This document shows, in pieces, positions 26,425 through 35,100 of a DNA stretch of 64,000 bases (the stretch's first letter is position 1; every line of letters begins with the position of its first letter). Source of the stretch: CAVXFB01 sp963760935 (GTDB lineage Bacteria; Planctomycetota; Planctomycetia; Pirellulales; Thermoguttaceae); NCBI GenBank assembly GCA_963760935.1, contig CAVXFB010000003.1, positions 1,334,891 to 1,398,890 of the forward strand. The letters are read 5' to 3'. The notes under the pieces are model-generated. The model searched no databases and had not been told where the DNA came from. It saw only the letters and a program-made list of their open reading frames with translations. The position numbers were made by a program, and so were the translations under genes.

Positions 26425-27150
26425 ATGTTTCGCTATTCATTTGCTATGGCCGTTGTCGCGATCGTCGCCCTTGCCGGCGCCGCCCAAGCCGCGACGATCT
26501 TTTCAGACGGAATTTTCAACAACAGTGACTGGACGCTTACCACCTTCAACAATGCCACGGGCGTAGGGAGCACCGCATCGGCGTTTCAGGTGCTAACCGG
26601 TGGCAACCCCAACGAGTTTCGCGAGATCCAACATCAACTGTTGGTCAGCAACCCGGGCAATGGCGCCATCTTCACCTTCCACATGAACAACAACGATTTC
26701 TACACGCCCAGCTCGCAAGGGGCGATCTCCTACATCGATTACAGCGAAGACGACATCAACTTTGTTAATCAGGCCGGCAATGGCCAAGGTTCGGGGCTGG
26801 CCATCTATCAGAATGGTAAGTTCTACCGCCAACAGACTCCCACGCTGGTCATGCCGTACGCTTCCTACTCGACCTGGACCAACAATTCCGCGTCCGGTTT
26901 GCTCGCGACATCCTTTGCCGAGGTTACCCCCGCGGGCGTCCTTAACCTCGCCAGCTATCCCGACTTTTCCGCCACCGGCACGATTATGCAGTTCGGCTTC
27001 CAACGCGGTAACTCCGGCAATGGCAGCTACAACACCGATACCGGTATCGACAACTGGAGCGTAAAAATCGTCCCGGAGCCGAGCACGCTCGCGCTGCTCT
27101 GCGTCGGCGCCATTGGCCTGCTGGCTTACTATTGGCGAAAACGGAGCTAA
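26425..27150 (+). CDS. PEP-CTERM secreted protein 2
   Basis: A strong ribosome-binding site (AAGGAG) precedes the ATG at 26425. The signal peptide is MFRYSFAMAVVAIVALAGAA. The mature part is Asn-, Ser- and Gly-rich with a jelly-roll-like pattern (ATIFSDGIFNNSDWTLTTFN and NSGNGSYNTDTGIDNWSVKI). The C-terminus is a PEP-CTERM signal (VPEPSTLALLCVGAIGLLAY followed by YWRKRS) very close to that of protein 1. The body is unrelated to proteins 1 and 3. Total 241 residues. It is 81 bp from protein 1 and may be in the same transcript. Confidence 0.88.
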   Translation: MFRYSFAMAVVAIVALAGAAQAATIFSDGIFNNSDWTLTTFNNATGVGSTASAFQVLTGGNPNEFREIQHQLLVSNPGNGAIFTFHMNNNDFYTPSSQGAISYIDYSEDDINFVNQAGNGQGSGLAIYQNGKFYRQQTPTLVMPYASYSTWTNNSASGLLATSFAEVTPAGVLNLASYPDFSATGTIMQFGFQRGNSGNGSYNTDTGIDNWSVKIVPEPSTLALLCVGAIGLLAYYWRKRS

Positions 27151-27269
27151 GCCACTATGTTGCGTTGCGGACAGCGGACTTGGCGACTCGCCGCGTCGGC
27201 ATCTGGAAATCGAGCGGCGTTATTGTGCGTGCAACTCATAATCACTGTCTCCATGAAAGGTTTATTGCT

Positions 27270-27888
27270 ATGACAACAACAACAAGACAACTCGGAATTC
27301 TTGCGGTCGTCGCCCTCTTGGCGCATAGTTGCTGACAATGCGTTGGCGCAGATTAACGTAACATTCGACGAGTACGGCGTGGGCACTTTCAACAACACCC
27401 CGCTTCCCTACGGCATTGCGGTTGAACCGCTATCCGGCTTATCGACCTTGGCGTATCAGTTGCCCTTTCCCGTGGCAGATGGCGACCTGTTCCTCACCGA
27501 AGGTACAGCCGTCCCACCGATCAACAGCGATCTGGTGCGTTTCGGAAATATCCAGAATACGGCCGGTACGTTTGGCGTAGCCTACTTTTTCTCGGATCCC
27601 CTCGATCCAAGCGATATTGGCAACCCGCTTGCCGATAACCCCTTCGGCGTTCCACCGCCCAACGCGGTAGGGTTGCCTGTTCTCTATTTCCCGGAAGGAG
27701 GTGTAGAAGGAAACGATGGCCTCGTTTACACCCCCAACGGAGGCGATCCTGGGAATTTCCCTGGTGCCCTGGTGACCTACACTATTCTCAGCGACAGCAA
27801 CCCCGCTCCCGAACCCTCCACCTTCGTCCTGCTCGGCATAAGCGCCATCGGTCTGCTGGCCTACGCTTGGCGTCGCCGCCGAAGCTGA
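27270..27888 (+). pseudogene. PEP-CTERM secreted protein 3, frameshift in the signal peptide
   Basis: The ATG at 27270 begins a signal peptide (MTTTTRQLGILAVVALLAHS) that stops at 27335. The mature protein continues in the next frame from DNALAQINVTFDEYGVGTFN to the C-terminal PEP-CTERM signal (APEPSTFVLLGISAIGLLAY, AWRRRRS). One extra base near 27320-27330 separates the two. The body is paralogous to protein 1 (LSGLSTLAYQLPFPVADGDL, TFGVAYFFSD). Without a signal peptide the frame from 27301 would not be exported. This is either a young pseudogene or a sequencing error. Confidence 0.8.
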
Positions 27889-27915
27889 CCTTTGGTGTAA
27901 AACCAGAATTTTCAC

Positions 27916-27948
27916 AAGCCCTTCCGGGCCGTTCCGGCAGGGCTTTTT
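27916..27948 (+). terminator. Probable Rho-independent terminator after the PEP-CTERM genes
   Basis: A 12-bp stem (AAGCCCTTCCGG with CCGGCAGGGCTT, one mismatch) with a 6-base loop runs into a TTTTT tract, 28 bp after the stop of the third PEP-CTERM gene. Its centre (GGGCCGTTCCGGCA) is identical to the loop of the 81-bp palindromes at 16.8 and 17.1 kb. Confidence 0.75.
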
Positions 27949-28026
27949 CATACGCAGATTATCCTGATCTTCAGAGTAGCAATGACCTGGTGTATCCCAG
28001 AGCGAGTTGAGATCTCGTGTTCCGAA

Positions 28027-28165
28027 AATCGTTGATTTGACGGGGCTCGAACCGAGCCCATCCCCCTCAGGCGACCGGCCGACGTACCCAGAGTTCTCGC
28101 CTGCACGTTTGATGGAACCGCAGAATGCGTTCCGAAAATAGGGCCAATTGATGGGGCGTCCGAAG
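28027..28165 (+). repeat. Dispersed repeat R2, copy 2
   Basis: Related to 23194-23323. It contains a perfect small palindrome GGGCTCG-AAC-CGAGCCC. It lies just downstream of the minus-strand gene at 28221, whereas copy 1 lies upstream of its gene. Confidence 0.65.
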
Positions 28166-28220
28166 AAACGGTCGAGATTACGAGACGATGGCAAGGATAA
28201 CGCCCGCTACGCGGCCAGCG

Positions 28221-28850
28221 CTACTTGGCTGGAATGAGTTCAACTCCCCTGTTCTTTGGGCGTTCACTAAGAGTCGACTTATCGGTGAGGAACTTGCACA
28301 AGGCAAGGAACGGTTCAAGTTTACGCTTCTTCGGATCATAGTCCGCCGCACACCAGCGTTGAGCGATGTGATATTTGCCGTCTGCAACCCCCTCAAGAAT
28401 CCACTCGTCACCATCGTGTCCGCTTATCTCATCCTCGCTCGGCATGTGAAAGAACTTCAGCGCGGTGACAAGGGAATCGAGTGACCTGGAATCGGCCTCT
28501 GATAACTTCAGATCTTTTTGCTCGACTAAGTGCCCTGGGTCGTACCCACCTTCGCCATCCAAGCGGCGTGCGGAAAGGCTAAAAATGCCACCCTGTTTCT
28601 GGGCTCTTATGGCAATCGGATTACCCCAGGTCGGGAGGATTGTGAACCGGTAGACAACAACCTTCTTGTCCTTGGAAACCTCTGGGAGTCGCGGTTCCTT
28701 CATCCGGCTGAGAGCCTTGCCATACCACTGTGCCTCGAATTCAGAGACGCCTGCGTCACCCGCTTTCTTACGGACAGGAAAGTAGGGTGTGTCTGCACAC
28801 GCCGAGTAGGCGACACAAAGTACAAGCAGAAGAACGGGAATCCGCCGCAT
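28221..28850 (-). CDS. Secreted protein of unknown function, 209 residues
   Basis: The start at 28850 gives a signal peptide (MRRIPVLLLVLCVAYSACAD); a longer frame reaching into the IS is not credible. The mature protein contains VSEFEAQWYGKALSRMKEPR, ARRLDGEGGYDPGHLVEQKD and GDEWILEGVADGKYHIAQRW. I do not recognise the family, though it resembles hypothetical proteins of planctomycetes. Its upstream region is repeat R1, now separated from the gene by an IS903-type insertion, so expression may be altered. Confidence 0.75.
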   Translation of the reverse strand: MRRIPVLLLVLCVAYSACADTPYFPVRKKAGDAGVSEFEAQWYGKALSRMKEPRLPEVSKDKKVVVYRFTILPTWGNPIAIRAQKQGGIFSLSARRLDGEGGYDPGHLVEQKDLKLSEADSRSLDSLVTALKFFHMPSEDEISGHDGDEWILEGVADGKYHIAQRWCAADYDPKKRKLEPFLALCKFLTDKSTLSERPKNRGVELIPAK

Positions 28851-28896
28851 GATAGGAAACCTAACCGGTATGCAACCGCTGAAAGTACAACGAAAC

Positions 28897-29931
28897 GGCC
28901 TTGTCGAGCTTTTCCAGCGTTTAGTGCGTAGAACAAGGAGGATTTGAAACACACCAAACGTCTGAAAGGAGTCTCGACATGGCCGGTACACGGAAAGGTA
29001 CGTACAAAATCACAAATTGGAGGAAATACAACGAGTCGCTGGTGCAACGTGGGTCGATTACCTTCTGGTTTTGCGAGGAAACGGTCGACAAATGGCGACA
29101 CGACAACGCACATCCCGGAGTCGGACATCCCTTTGTCTACAGCGACACGGCCGTCGAATGTTTGCTCGTCCTGCGAGAGTTGTTTCAATTGCCGTATCGT
29201 CAAACCGAGGGACTCGGCAAATCGCTTGTTGAACTGATGCGAATCGAACTCGCCATTCCCGACTACACGTCGCTGGCCAAGCGTGCCACCGCATTGGGCG
29301 TCTCGCTCGACATTGCAAAACGCAGCGGAAAGATCGACGTGGTGGTCGATAGCACCGGCTTGAAGGTTTTCGGTGAAGGTGAATGGAAGATGCGCAAACA
29401 TGGCAAGAGCAAGCGTCGCACGTGGCGAAAATTGCATCTGGCGGTGAACCCGGACACCCACGAGATCGAAGCTGAAACCTTGACCGAGAACAGTTGCGAC
29501 GATGCGAGCCAAGTAGACGACCTGTTGGATCAGGCGACAAACAAGGTCGGTGGATTTTATGGCGACGGCGCTTATGACAAACGAAAGACCTACAAAACCT
29601 TGGGACAACGCCACATCCGAGCGATCATTCCGCCGCGTCGCAATGCGAAGATTTGGCAGCATGGCAACTCCGTCAAACGTCCGTTGTCGCGGGATGCGGC
29701 GATCCGCGAAATCCGCCGACGTGGTCGCCGTCAATGGAAGAAGCGAGTCTGTTACCATCGCCGGAGTCTTTCGGAAACGGCCATGTACCGTATGAAATGT
29801 TGCTTTGGCGACCATCTGAAGAACCGCGAAATCGAAAATCAGCGAACGGAAACACGTCTCCGTAGCAAAATCCTCAACAAGTTCACTCACCTCGGACTCC
29901 CCGAGTTCGAGTGGAATTAGTCGACAAGGCC
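28897..29931 (+). mobile_element. IS5-family (IS903 group) insertion sequence, copy A
   Basis: 1035 bp, terminal repeats beginning GGCCTTGTCGA, flanked by the 9-bp direct repeat CAACGAAAC (28888-28896 and 29932-29940). A 9-bp duplication is characteristic of the IS903 group. It has a sister copy of identical length at 35452-36486. Confidence 0.93.
28979..29920 (+). CDS. IS903-group DDE transposase, copy A
   Basis: The 313-residue protein begins MAGTRKGTYKITNWRKYNES, with LVQRGSITFWFCEETVDKWR, a hallmark of the group. The DDE residues lie in IDVVVDSTGLKVFGEGEWKM (first Asp), GGFYGDGAYDKRKTYKTL (second Asp) and SLSETAMYRMKCCFGDHLKN (Glu in a Y/E-x-x-R-like motif). The frame is intact. It is about 85% identical by eye to copy B. 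Confidence 0.93.
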   Translation: MAGTRKGTYKITNWRKYNESLVQRGSITFWFCEETVDKWRHDNAHPGVGHPFVYSDTAVECLLVLRELFQLPYRQTEGLGKSLVELMRIELAIPDYTSLAKRATALGVSLDIAKRSGKIDVVVDSTGLKVFGEGEWKMRKHGKSKRRTWRKLHLAVNPDTHEIEAETLTENSCDDASQVDDLLDQATNKVGGFYGDGAYDKRKTYKTLGQRHIRAIIPPRRNAKIWQHGNSVKRPLSRDAAIREIRRRGRRQWKKRVCYHRRSLSETAMYRMKCCFGDHLKNREIENQRTETRLRSKILNKFTHLGLPEFEWN

Positions 29932-30027
29932 CAACGAAACTATACTATTTTTCGCAGCCGAGCATGGCGTTGGCAGGCAACCCCTCCGCAGACAGCGATC
30001 TGACTCGCTGACCATAGCCATTTGCAT

Positions 30028-30386
30028 TTTCAGAAACCGTTGGTTAGATGAGGCGTCTGCCGACACGGACTACCCCCGGCGAGGTCCCCATCGTCTCGGA
30101 ATCCTCGTTGGTACGTTTGACGGCACTACGAAAACGCTGTCAAGAAGGGGTCGTTTTTCGGTGTGTGTCACATGCGACGGCTTTTGGGGATTATCAGCCG
30201 CTTGTCGACGGTCTCACGCCGCGTAGCGCGCGGGGGTGTTTCGCACTGGTGCGCACAGCGCGGAACATATTAGCCCACGGCAACGACATGGCCGTAATCC
30301 TCCACCATCCGCCTTCCGCGCTGTCACTGGGCCAGTTCCGCCGATTTCGCCAGGCAATTACGTAGCATTTATGCGCGAGGCTTGCG
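30028..30386 (+). other. Gap between IS copy A and the beta-helix gene
   Basis: A frame from 30048 to 30365 exists but has no recognisable motif, no ribosome-binding site and unusual composition. I do not support a gene here. It may hold the decayed end of an older gene. Confidence 0.3.
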
Positions 30387-31689
30387 TCAGGGCTTACCTT
30401 GCAGCGGATGGGGATAGACGTACGGCTTGTAGTATCCTTCCGGCGGCTTCTCGTTGAAGAAATCCCGCCCTTCCTTGACGTGCGCTGCCTGTAGTTCTGT
30501 CTGTTTTGGATTCCAACGGCGCAGCCCCATGTTCAGCTTCGCCCCATTCATCGTGTTGTTCCAGGCGTAGCAGGGAGATGGCTCGAATACGCCATCTCCG
30601 TCGGCGTCCGTTGCCCGGCCTGGCTGGTTCATGGCGGGATAGCCCGCCCCTGGTTGGCCCGCGGGAATCTGGTTGCCGTCCACGGGGTTCTTGCCGTCGC
30701 ACACGCCGAACCCGCCCCGGTCATGAAATGACCTCTCGTGGCAGAGCGGGATGATCTTGCTGTTGTAGGTCGTGCCTGTGGCCGTGTTATTGAACACGAT
30801 GGCCACCCCAGCATTGACGCCGCAGATGGGCAACTGCGGGCTGCCTTGCTTCATACCGACCGCGGCAAACGTGTTGTCGTAGATCTCGGCCTGCTGGCAG
30901 CCGTAAAAGCCCGTCTGAACACCGACTCCGTAGACCTCGATCTGCGCATTAACGATGTTGTTGTGGCGGATGACTACCCGCGCGCCGTTGTTGGGCGCGA
31001 TCCAGGGAACGTCGCCCCCCTTCGCCGCGCCGGGGCCGAGGTAGACCTCGTTGTCCTCTAAGTACAGTGCCGCGGCGGTCCCCAAACTCAGCGGCTTGCG
31101 GAAGTTCTGCGCCGGGGCCGGAACACCAGATGGGCTGTGCAGGGCTGCGGTCGTAGTCTCTGTCGTCAAACACACAGTGATCGATGAGCCCGTAGGTGTC
31201 GCCGCGAATGGACATCATCGTTTGGGCATTCTTGAACTTGCAGTGGTCGATGCGGAAGTTCTTGCAGGTGCCGCCGATCGACACGAATCCGTTCGACGGG
31301 CCGGGGCGCGTGAGATCGAGTCCGGTAAAGGTGATCCCGGTAACGCGGAACGGCTTTCCTTCGACTCCCTGCAACTGGAAAGGCACGAAGTAGTCGCGGC
31401 TGCGACGATCGCAAATGACGGTCTTATCCATTCCCGCCCCTTGGATGGTGATGGCCTTCATTTTGGCCCCATGGCTGGCGTTCCATCCCGTGGACCAGTC
31501 TGCCGTGCCCTCGGGGAGCTGCACGGTGTCGCCGTCCTTGGCGGCGTCGATCGCCGCCCAGACCGCCTCCGGCGTCAACGCCGCCGCCGTGCGGGTCTCG
31601 GCACGAACGGTTTCGGGCAATATTCCATCCGCAGCGACGAGGAAAGACAATGCCAACAACAATCGGGACCGCGTGCTTCTGATTCTCAT
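30387..31689 (-). pseudogene. Secreted right-handed beta-helix protein, one frameshift
   Basis: The ATG at 31689 has GGAG upstream and starts a signal peptide (MRIRSTRSRLLLALSFLVAA). The body begins with TAAALTPEAVWAAIDAAKDG and DTVQLPEGTADWSTG, typical of pectate-lyase-like or NosD-like beta-helix proteins, followed by rungs such as FRVTGITFTGLD and FRIDHCKFKNAQTMMSIRGD. Near 31110-31150 the sequence passes to another frame and continues with ALYLEDNEVYLGPGAAKGGD, GARVVIRHNNIVNAQIEVYG and QAEIYDNTFAAVG to a stop at 30387. One indel in a G/C-rich run is enough. With the frame restored the protein has about 430 residues. Enzymatic activity cannot be judged. Confidence 0.75.
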
Positions 31690-31938
31690 CGTCAGATCTC
31701 CGATGCGGTTTTGGAACTCTTGTATCAGGTCATGCTTCAGCATAACAAGCGTTGAAGGGGACGCAACTCGCTGTTTAGTGCAACACCGCGGTGCTCCGAC
31801 ATGACAAATCGTCGCGCGCGAGAGGGAATAGAGGGAATGTAGTGGGTCTGACCATTTCGACTGGCGCGATTTGCGGGATTTGGGTAAGCTGCTTGCGCAT
31901 GTGTTTGCGATTACATTCCTACGCGCAAGGAGTACGAG

Positions 31939-32205
31939 ATGGAAACGTCGCCACGAGTTTCGGCGGGGCAGTTCGCCGAATCGATGAAGCAAGAGTTTGA
32001 GGTATTCGCCAATGAGGTGATGGAAGCCGTCAACGACGCACCGGACGGGCAGTGGATTGCCGGCAGTGAAGAGCAGGTGCGGGAGCTTTGTGCGGAGATG
32101 CGTCGGAAGGTCTTCGAGCGTGCCTTGCAGAAGCGGGTCGATGCGGCGGAAGCCGCTTTTCCCCCCTCCGCACCATCCGACGACGGGCAAGCGACTGGCG
32201 AATAA
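31939..32205 (+). CDS. ISKra4-like transposase, N-terminal frame
   Basis: The ATG at 31939 starts 88 codons: AGQFAESMKQEFEVFANEVM, DAPDGQWIAGSEEQVRELCA, KVFERALQKRVDAAEAAF. This is the helical N-terminal region found in related transposases. After AAEAAF the natural sequence (SPPHHPTTGKRLANKG-like) continues in the next frame. The change occurs at a run of six C; with five C the two frames would be one. It could be programmed slippage, which some families use, or an indel. Confidence 0.65.
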   Translation: METSPRVSAGQFAESMKQEFEVFANEVMEAVNDAPDGQWIAGSEEQVRELCAEMRRKVFERALQKRVDAAEAAFPPSAPSDDGQATGE

Positions 32206-33376
32206 AGGCCGGCAGTCGCACCGGGTTCTTACCGTCAACGGCGAGATCCATATCGCGCGACGCTGGTGGCATGGACCACAGATCGGCAGTATCGCGCCGG
32301 CGGATGAGATTCTCGATCGTAGCGGGGCAACGATCACGCCCGGTGTCTTGGAGATGGCTTGTCGACTGAACTTATCGGCGACGAGTTTCATCAGGGCGGC
32401 AGCGGCCCTGGAGCGCACGGCCCAAGTGAAGCTCAGCGGCGAGCGGTTGCGTCAAGAGGTGGAAGCGACCGGGCGTCGCGTGCTGAAAGCCCAGCAAGAC
32501 GACGCCATCGCCGTGACCTGGCACGCGGAGGATTGCATCCTGCCGGACAGCAAAACACGCGAGAAAACGCGTGTTTACACGGGTTGCGACGGCGTGATGG
32601 TGCCGATCATCACCGACGCCGAGAAAGTGAAACGTCGCGATGGCATCAAGGCCAAGCGCCGCCGTAGCGGCAAGAAATGCAAACCCCTGCCACCGCGAAA
32701 GCGTGGCTCCGACCTGGCTTGGAAAGAATTCAAGGTCATCTTCTTCTATAGCGAAGACGCGAAGCATCAGCATGTGGCCTTCACCCACGGTAATCATATC
32801 GCAGCGGGAACGCTTCTCCGTCACGAAGCGGATCGACTGTTCTTCCGAGAAGCGGATGAACATGTGGGACTCGTGGATGGAGCGACGTGGATTCGCGAAC
32901 AGATGGAGTTGCATCTCGCGGAGTTGGATGCGTTGGGCTTGGACTTCTTTCACTTGAGTGAAAACGTGCATCGTGCGCGGCGTAAGGTTTTCGGTGAAGA
33001 ATCGCCCGAGGGCAGCGCATGGGCGGATGAACTGATGCACGTGTTCAAACATGAGGGATACGCGGCGGCTTGGGAGAAAATCATCCAGTGGCGTGCCACG
33101 TTGCGGGGCAAAGGGAAACGCGAGGCCGCGGATCGACTGCTGAAGTTCGTCTCGACGCGGAAGGAAATGATCCGCTATCCAGCGTTCCGAAGACGCGGCT
33201 GGCAGATCGGCAGCGGTCCGACGGAATCGCAGTGCAAACTCTGCACGAAACGGCTTAAAGGCTATGGCCGCCGTTGGGATCGACCAAATGCCACCGCGGT
33301 TGCGGCCCTCGATACGCTGGACAGAAACGGCCAATGGCACAAAGTCTGGCCAAACGCCAGCCCCATCACCACTTAA
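32057..33376 (+). CDS. ISKra4-like transposase, main frame
   Basis: From about 32166 the frame reads HHPTTGKRLANKGRQSHRVL and TVNGEIHIARRWWHG, then LEMACRLNLSATSFIRAAAA, a long central domain (VYTGCDGVMVPIITDAEKVK with the first Asp; EADEHVGLVDGATWIREQME with a second acidic region) and the C-terminal YPAFRRRGWQIGSGPTESQC then KRLKGYGRRWDRPNATAV. The G-S-G-x-x-E-x-x-C motif near the end is typical of ISKra4-type DDE transposases and contains the likely catalytic Glu. Codons before 32166 in this frame are probably not used. The family name is from memory of motifs, so moderate confidence. Confidence 0.7.
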   Translation: MPAVKSRCGSFVRRCVGRSSSVPCRSGSMRRKPLFPPPHHPTTGKRLANKGRQSHRVLTVNGEIHIARRWWHGPQIGSIAPADEILDRSGATITPGVLEMACRLNLSATSFIRAAAALERTAQVKLSGERLRQEVEATGRRVLKAQQDDAIAVTWHAEDCILPDSKTREKTRVYTGCDGVMVPIITDAEKVKRRDGIKAKRRRSGKKCKPLPPRKRGSDLAWKEFKVIFFYSEDAKHQHVAFTHGNHIAAGTLLRHEADRLFFREADEHVGLVDGATWIREQMELHLAELDALGLDFFHLSENVHRARRKVFGEESPEGSAWADELMHVFKHEGYAAAWEKIIQWRATLRGKGKREAADRLLKFVSTRKEMIRYPAFRRRGWQIGSGPTESQCKLCTKRLKGYGRRWDRPNATAVAALDTLDRNGQWHKVWPNASPITT

Positions 33377-33546
33377 GGCCGCCAAGAACGCTGGTTACGC
33401 ACAATGTAGTTGCCTTCTTCGCCCTGACTGTTAGAATGCAGACGCTTCCTCGTTGGAGGTCTGGCCAAATCATCGCTTCCCGCCAGCACTGGAGATTAGC
33501 GGGCGGGGCGCTGCAATTGGCTTCGTCCTATTTGGAGACACGGTAG

Positions 33547-33683
33547 TACAGCGTTTCACAAGTTCGTCGGTTTAGAAACTCGTCGAATTTCGATGCTAGT
33601 AAGACCCACGAAAGGGAGAAACCTCGGCAAAAGTGGCGAAGCTTGCCATAAGTACATAACCGACGGATTTACGAAACGCTGTA
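33547..33683 (+). mobile_element. MITE-like element, copy 1 (137 bp)
   Basis: Terminal inverted repeats of about 28 bp begin TACAGCGTTTC and end GAAACGCTGTA. It is close to 90% identical to copy 2 at 34059-34196. It has no coding capacity. I found no target duplication for this copy. Confidence 0.8.
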
Positions 33684-34058
33684 CCAGCTTGGTCGAACGA
33701 GGCGTAGTTACCTATTCTGTTGCAGCACTAACCCATTTTCCGACCGCGAGTTAGCGTTCTCGCGAGAATTTGCGGTGTTTGTCGCGTTTACCCCCCGACA
33801 AATTGCTTGGCACATTTTTTGTAGCGCCGCGCTAAAAAGACGTGTAAAATTCACCTACGGCTATCTAGCCCAGAGGCAGCGCCGCACCCAGACCCAAGGG
33901 CCCATCAGCTTCCAAGAGCATGATGGCGCGGGTGTATTTTGACTATCGGCCCGCCCGCGCGGTCGATTCTCATGGGTCTCCAAGAATTGGCTTTCTTTCC
34001 CGCGTGCCGTTTGCGCGCTATGCGCTCATCGGCAAGCCGGAAAGCAAGTTCAGCCTAG

Positions 34059-34196
34059 TACAGCGTTTCACAAGTTCGTCGGTTTAGAGACTCGTCGAAT
34101 TCCGATGCTAGCACGACCCATGAAAGGGAAAAACCTCGGCAAAACGTGGCGAAGCTTGCCATCAGTATATAACCGACGGATTTACAAAACGCTGTA
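34059..34196 (+). mobile_element. MITE-like element, copy 2 (138 bp)
   Basis: Same terminal repeats as copy 1, flanked on both sides by CTAG (34055-34058 and 34197-34200), a probable 4-bp target duplication. It ends 38 bp before the PEP-CTERM gene at 34235. Confidence 0.83.
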
Positions 34197-34234
34197 CTAG
34201 TAAGTAACACCCCTCATTCATAGGAGACCCTACC

Positions 34235-34935
34235 ATGCGCAATTTGATTTGCCTACTGGTTCTGTCGGCGGCTCTGGCCGCCACACGTTCGTCGGCCGCG
34301 GTCATCGGGGCCAGCGAAAATCTGTTGGGTCCGACAACCACCACCACGTATAACGGCGACATCAATAATGGGTTCTCGGTGGTTGAAACCGTAACCTACG
34401 ACGGCGCCTCGGGGCCCTGGCAGAAGGCGTTGACCAACAGCGACCAGCATTCGATCGCTAGCGGCCAGCAGGTACTGATCGACGAGCAACTCACGAATGC
34501 CGGACCAGCGGCCTGGACCGATTGGCACGAAGAAATCCTTCCCACGCCCAATGGCTCTCCGTTCCCGGACTTTCTCTTTACGGCCGGGTCTCTGCAAGTT
34601 GATCGCAACGGCGCCGCGTTGGTCGAGGGGGCCGACTACACATTGGTTGCCACCACGGTCGATGGAGGAATTGGAGTCACGCTTGGCGGAGACTGGGTCG
34701 CGTTGTCGATTTTCTTCAACCCGGGCGCCAATATTCAGTCCGGCGATACGTTGCGGATTAGGAAGAATATTTTTGAGGTCTTCGGCGATAGCGATCTTTG
34801 GGATGTTGGTGAAAGCGCGTGGTGGCCGAATACCCGACCGTTCCCGAGCCAGCGTCGATTAGTTTGGCATGTTCTGGCGGTGTTGTACTCTGCTTGCTGT
34901 GGCTCAATCGCCGCCGTCGCAGACATGGCCGGTAG
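34235..34935 (+). pseudogene. PEP-CTERM secreted protein 4, frameshift before the sorting signal
   Basis: The signal peptide is MRNLICLLVLSAALAATRSS. The mature part (VVETVTYDGASGPWQKALTN, AAWTDWHEEILPTPNGSPFP, VALSIFFNPGANIQSGDTLR) is a beta-rich domain. In the frame of the start codon the protein would run on to 35092 without a sorting signal. One base change near 34815-34826 restores VAEYPTVPEPASISLACSGG, VVLCLLWLNRRRRR and a stop at 34935, a complete PEP-CTERM tail. As written, the product would lose its anchor signal. This is a young pseudogene or an assembly indel. Confidence 0.8.
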
Positions 34936-35100
34936 TGCTGAGCCTAATTGCAGAAACACGCTTCGCCAAGAGAGAAGTTCAACGGGTTTTTCTGGCGTCG
35001 TCATTGACTGCGGCAATCTGCGGAGCGGCAATACGACTTTGATGGAGCGTGGGCCGCAACTTGCAGGCCGCTCTTGCGTAGCTGTGACATAGTGCGTGTC

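Larger units (their letters stand above)
28875..30027 (-). repeat. Dispersed repeat R1, copy 2, interrupted by an IS
   Basis: The two halves (28875-28896 and 29941-30027) match the uninterrupted copy at 23079-23187. The IS at 28897-29931 sits inside, with a 9-bp duplication CAACGAAAC. The break lies between a possible -10 box and the gene at 28850. Confidence 0.8.
31939..33376 (+). mobile_element. ISKra4-like insertion sequence (coding part; ends not found)
   Basis: Two frames together encode one transposase, joined at a TTTT-CCCCCC run (32157-32166). I looked for inverted repeats on both sides and found none, so the element boundaries are unknown. It lies next to the beta-helix gene. Confidence 0.65.
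33377..34234 (+). other. Non-coding stretch holding two MITEs and a weak sigma-54-like site
   Basis: Apart from the two MITE copies I see no gene. At 33807-33823 TTGGCACATTTTTTGTA resembles a -24/-12 promoter with GG-N10-GT instead of GC. If real it would serve the PEP-CTERM gene at 34235, but the second MITE now lies in between. Confidence 0.4.

Noticed and set aside
28949..30365. Frames around IS copy A, including one at 30048-30365
   Set aside because: Shadows of the transposase or frames without motif or start signal.
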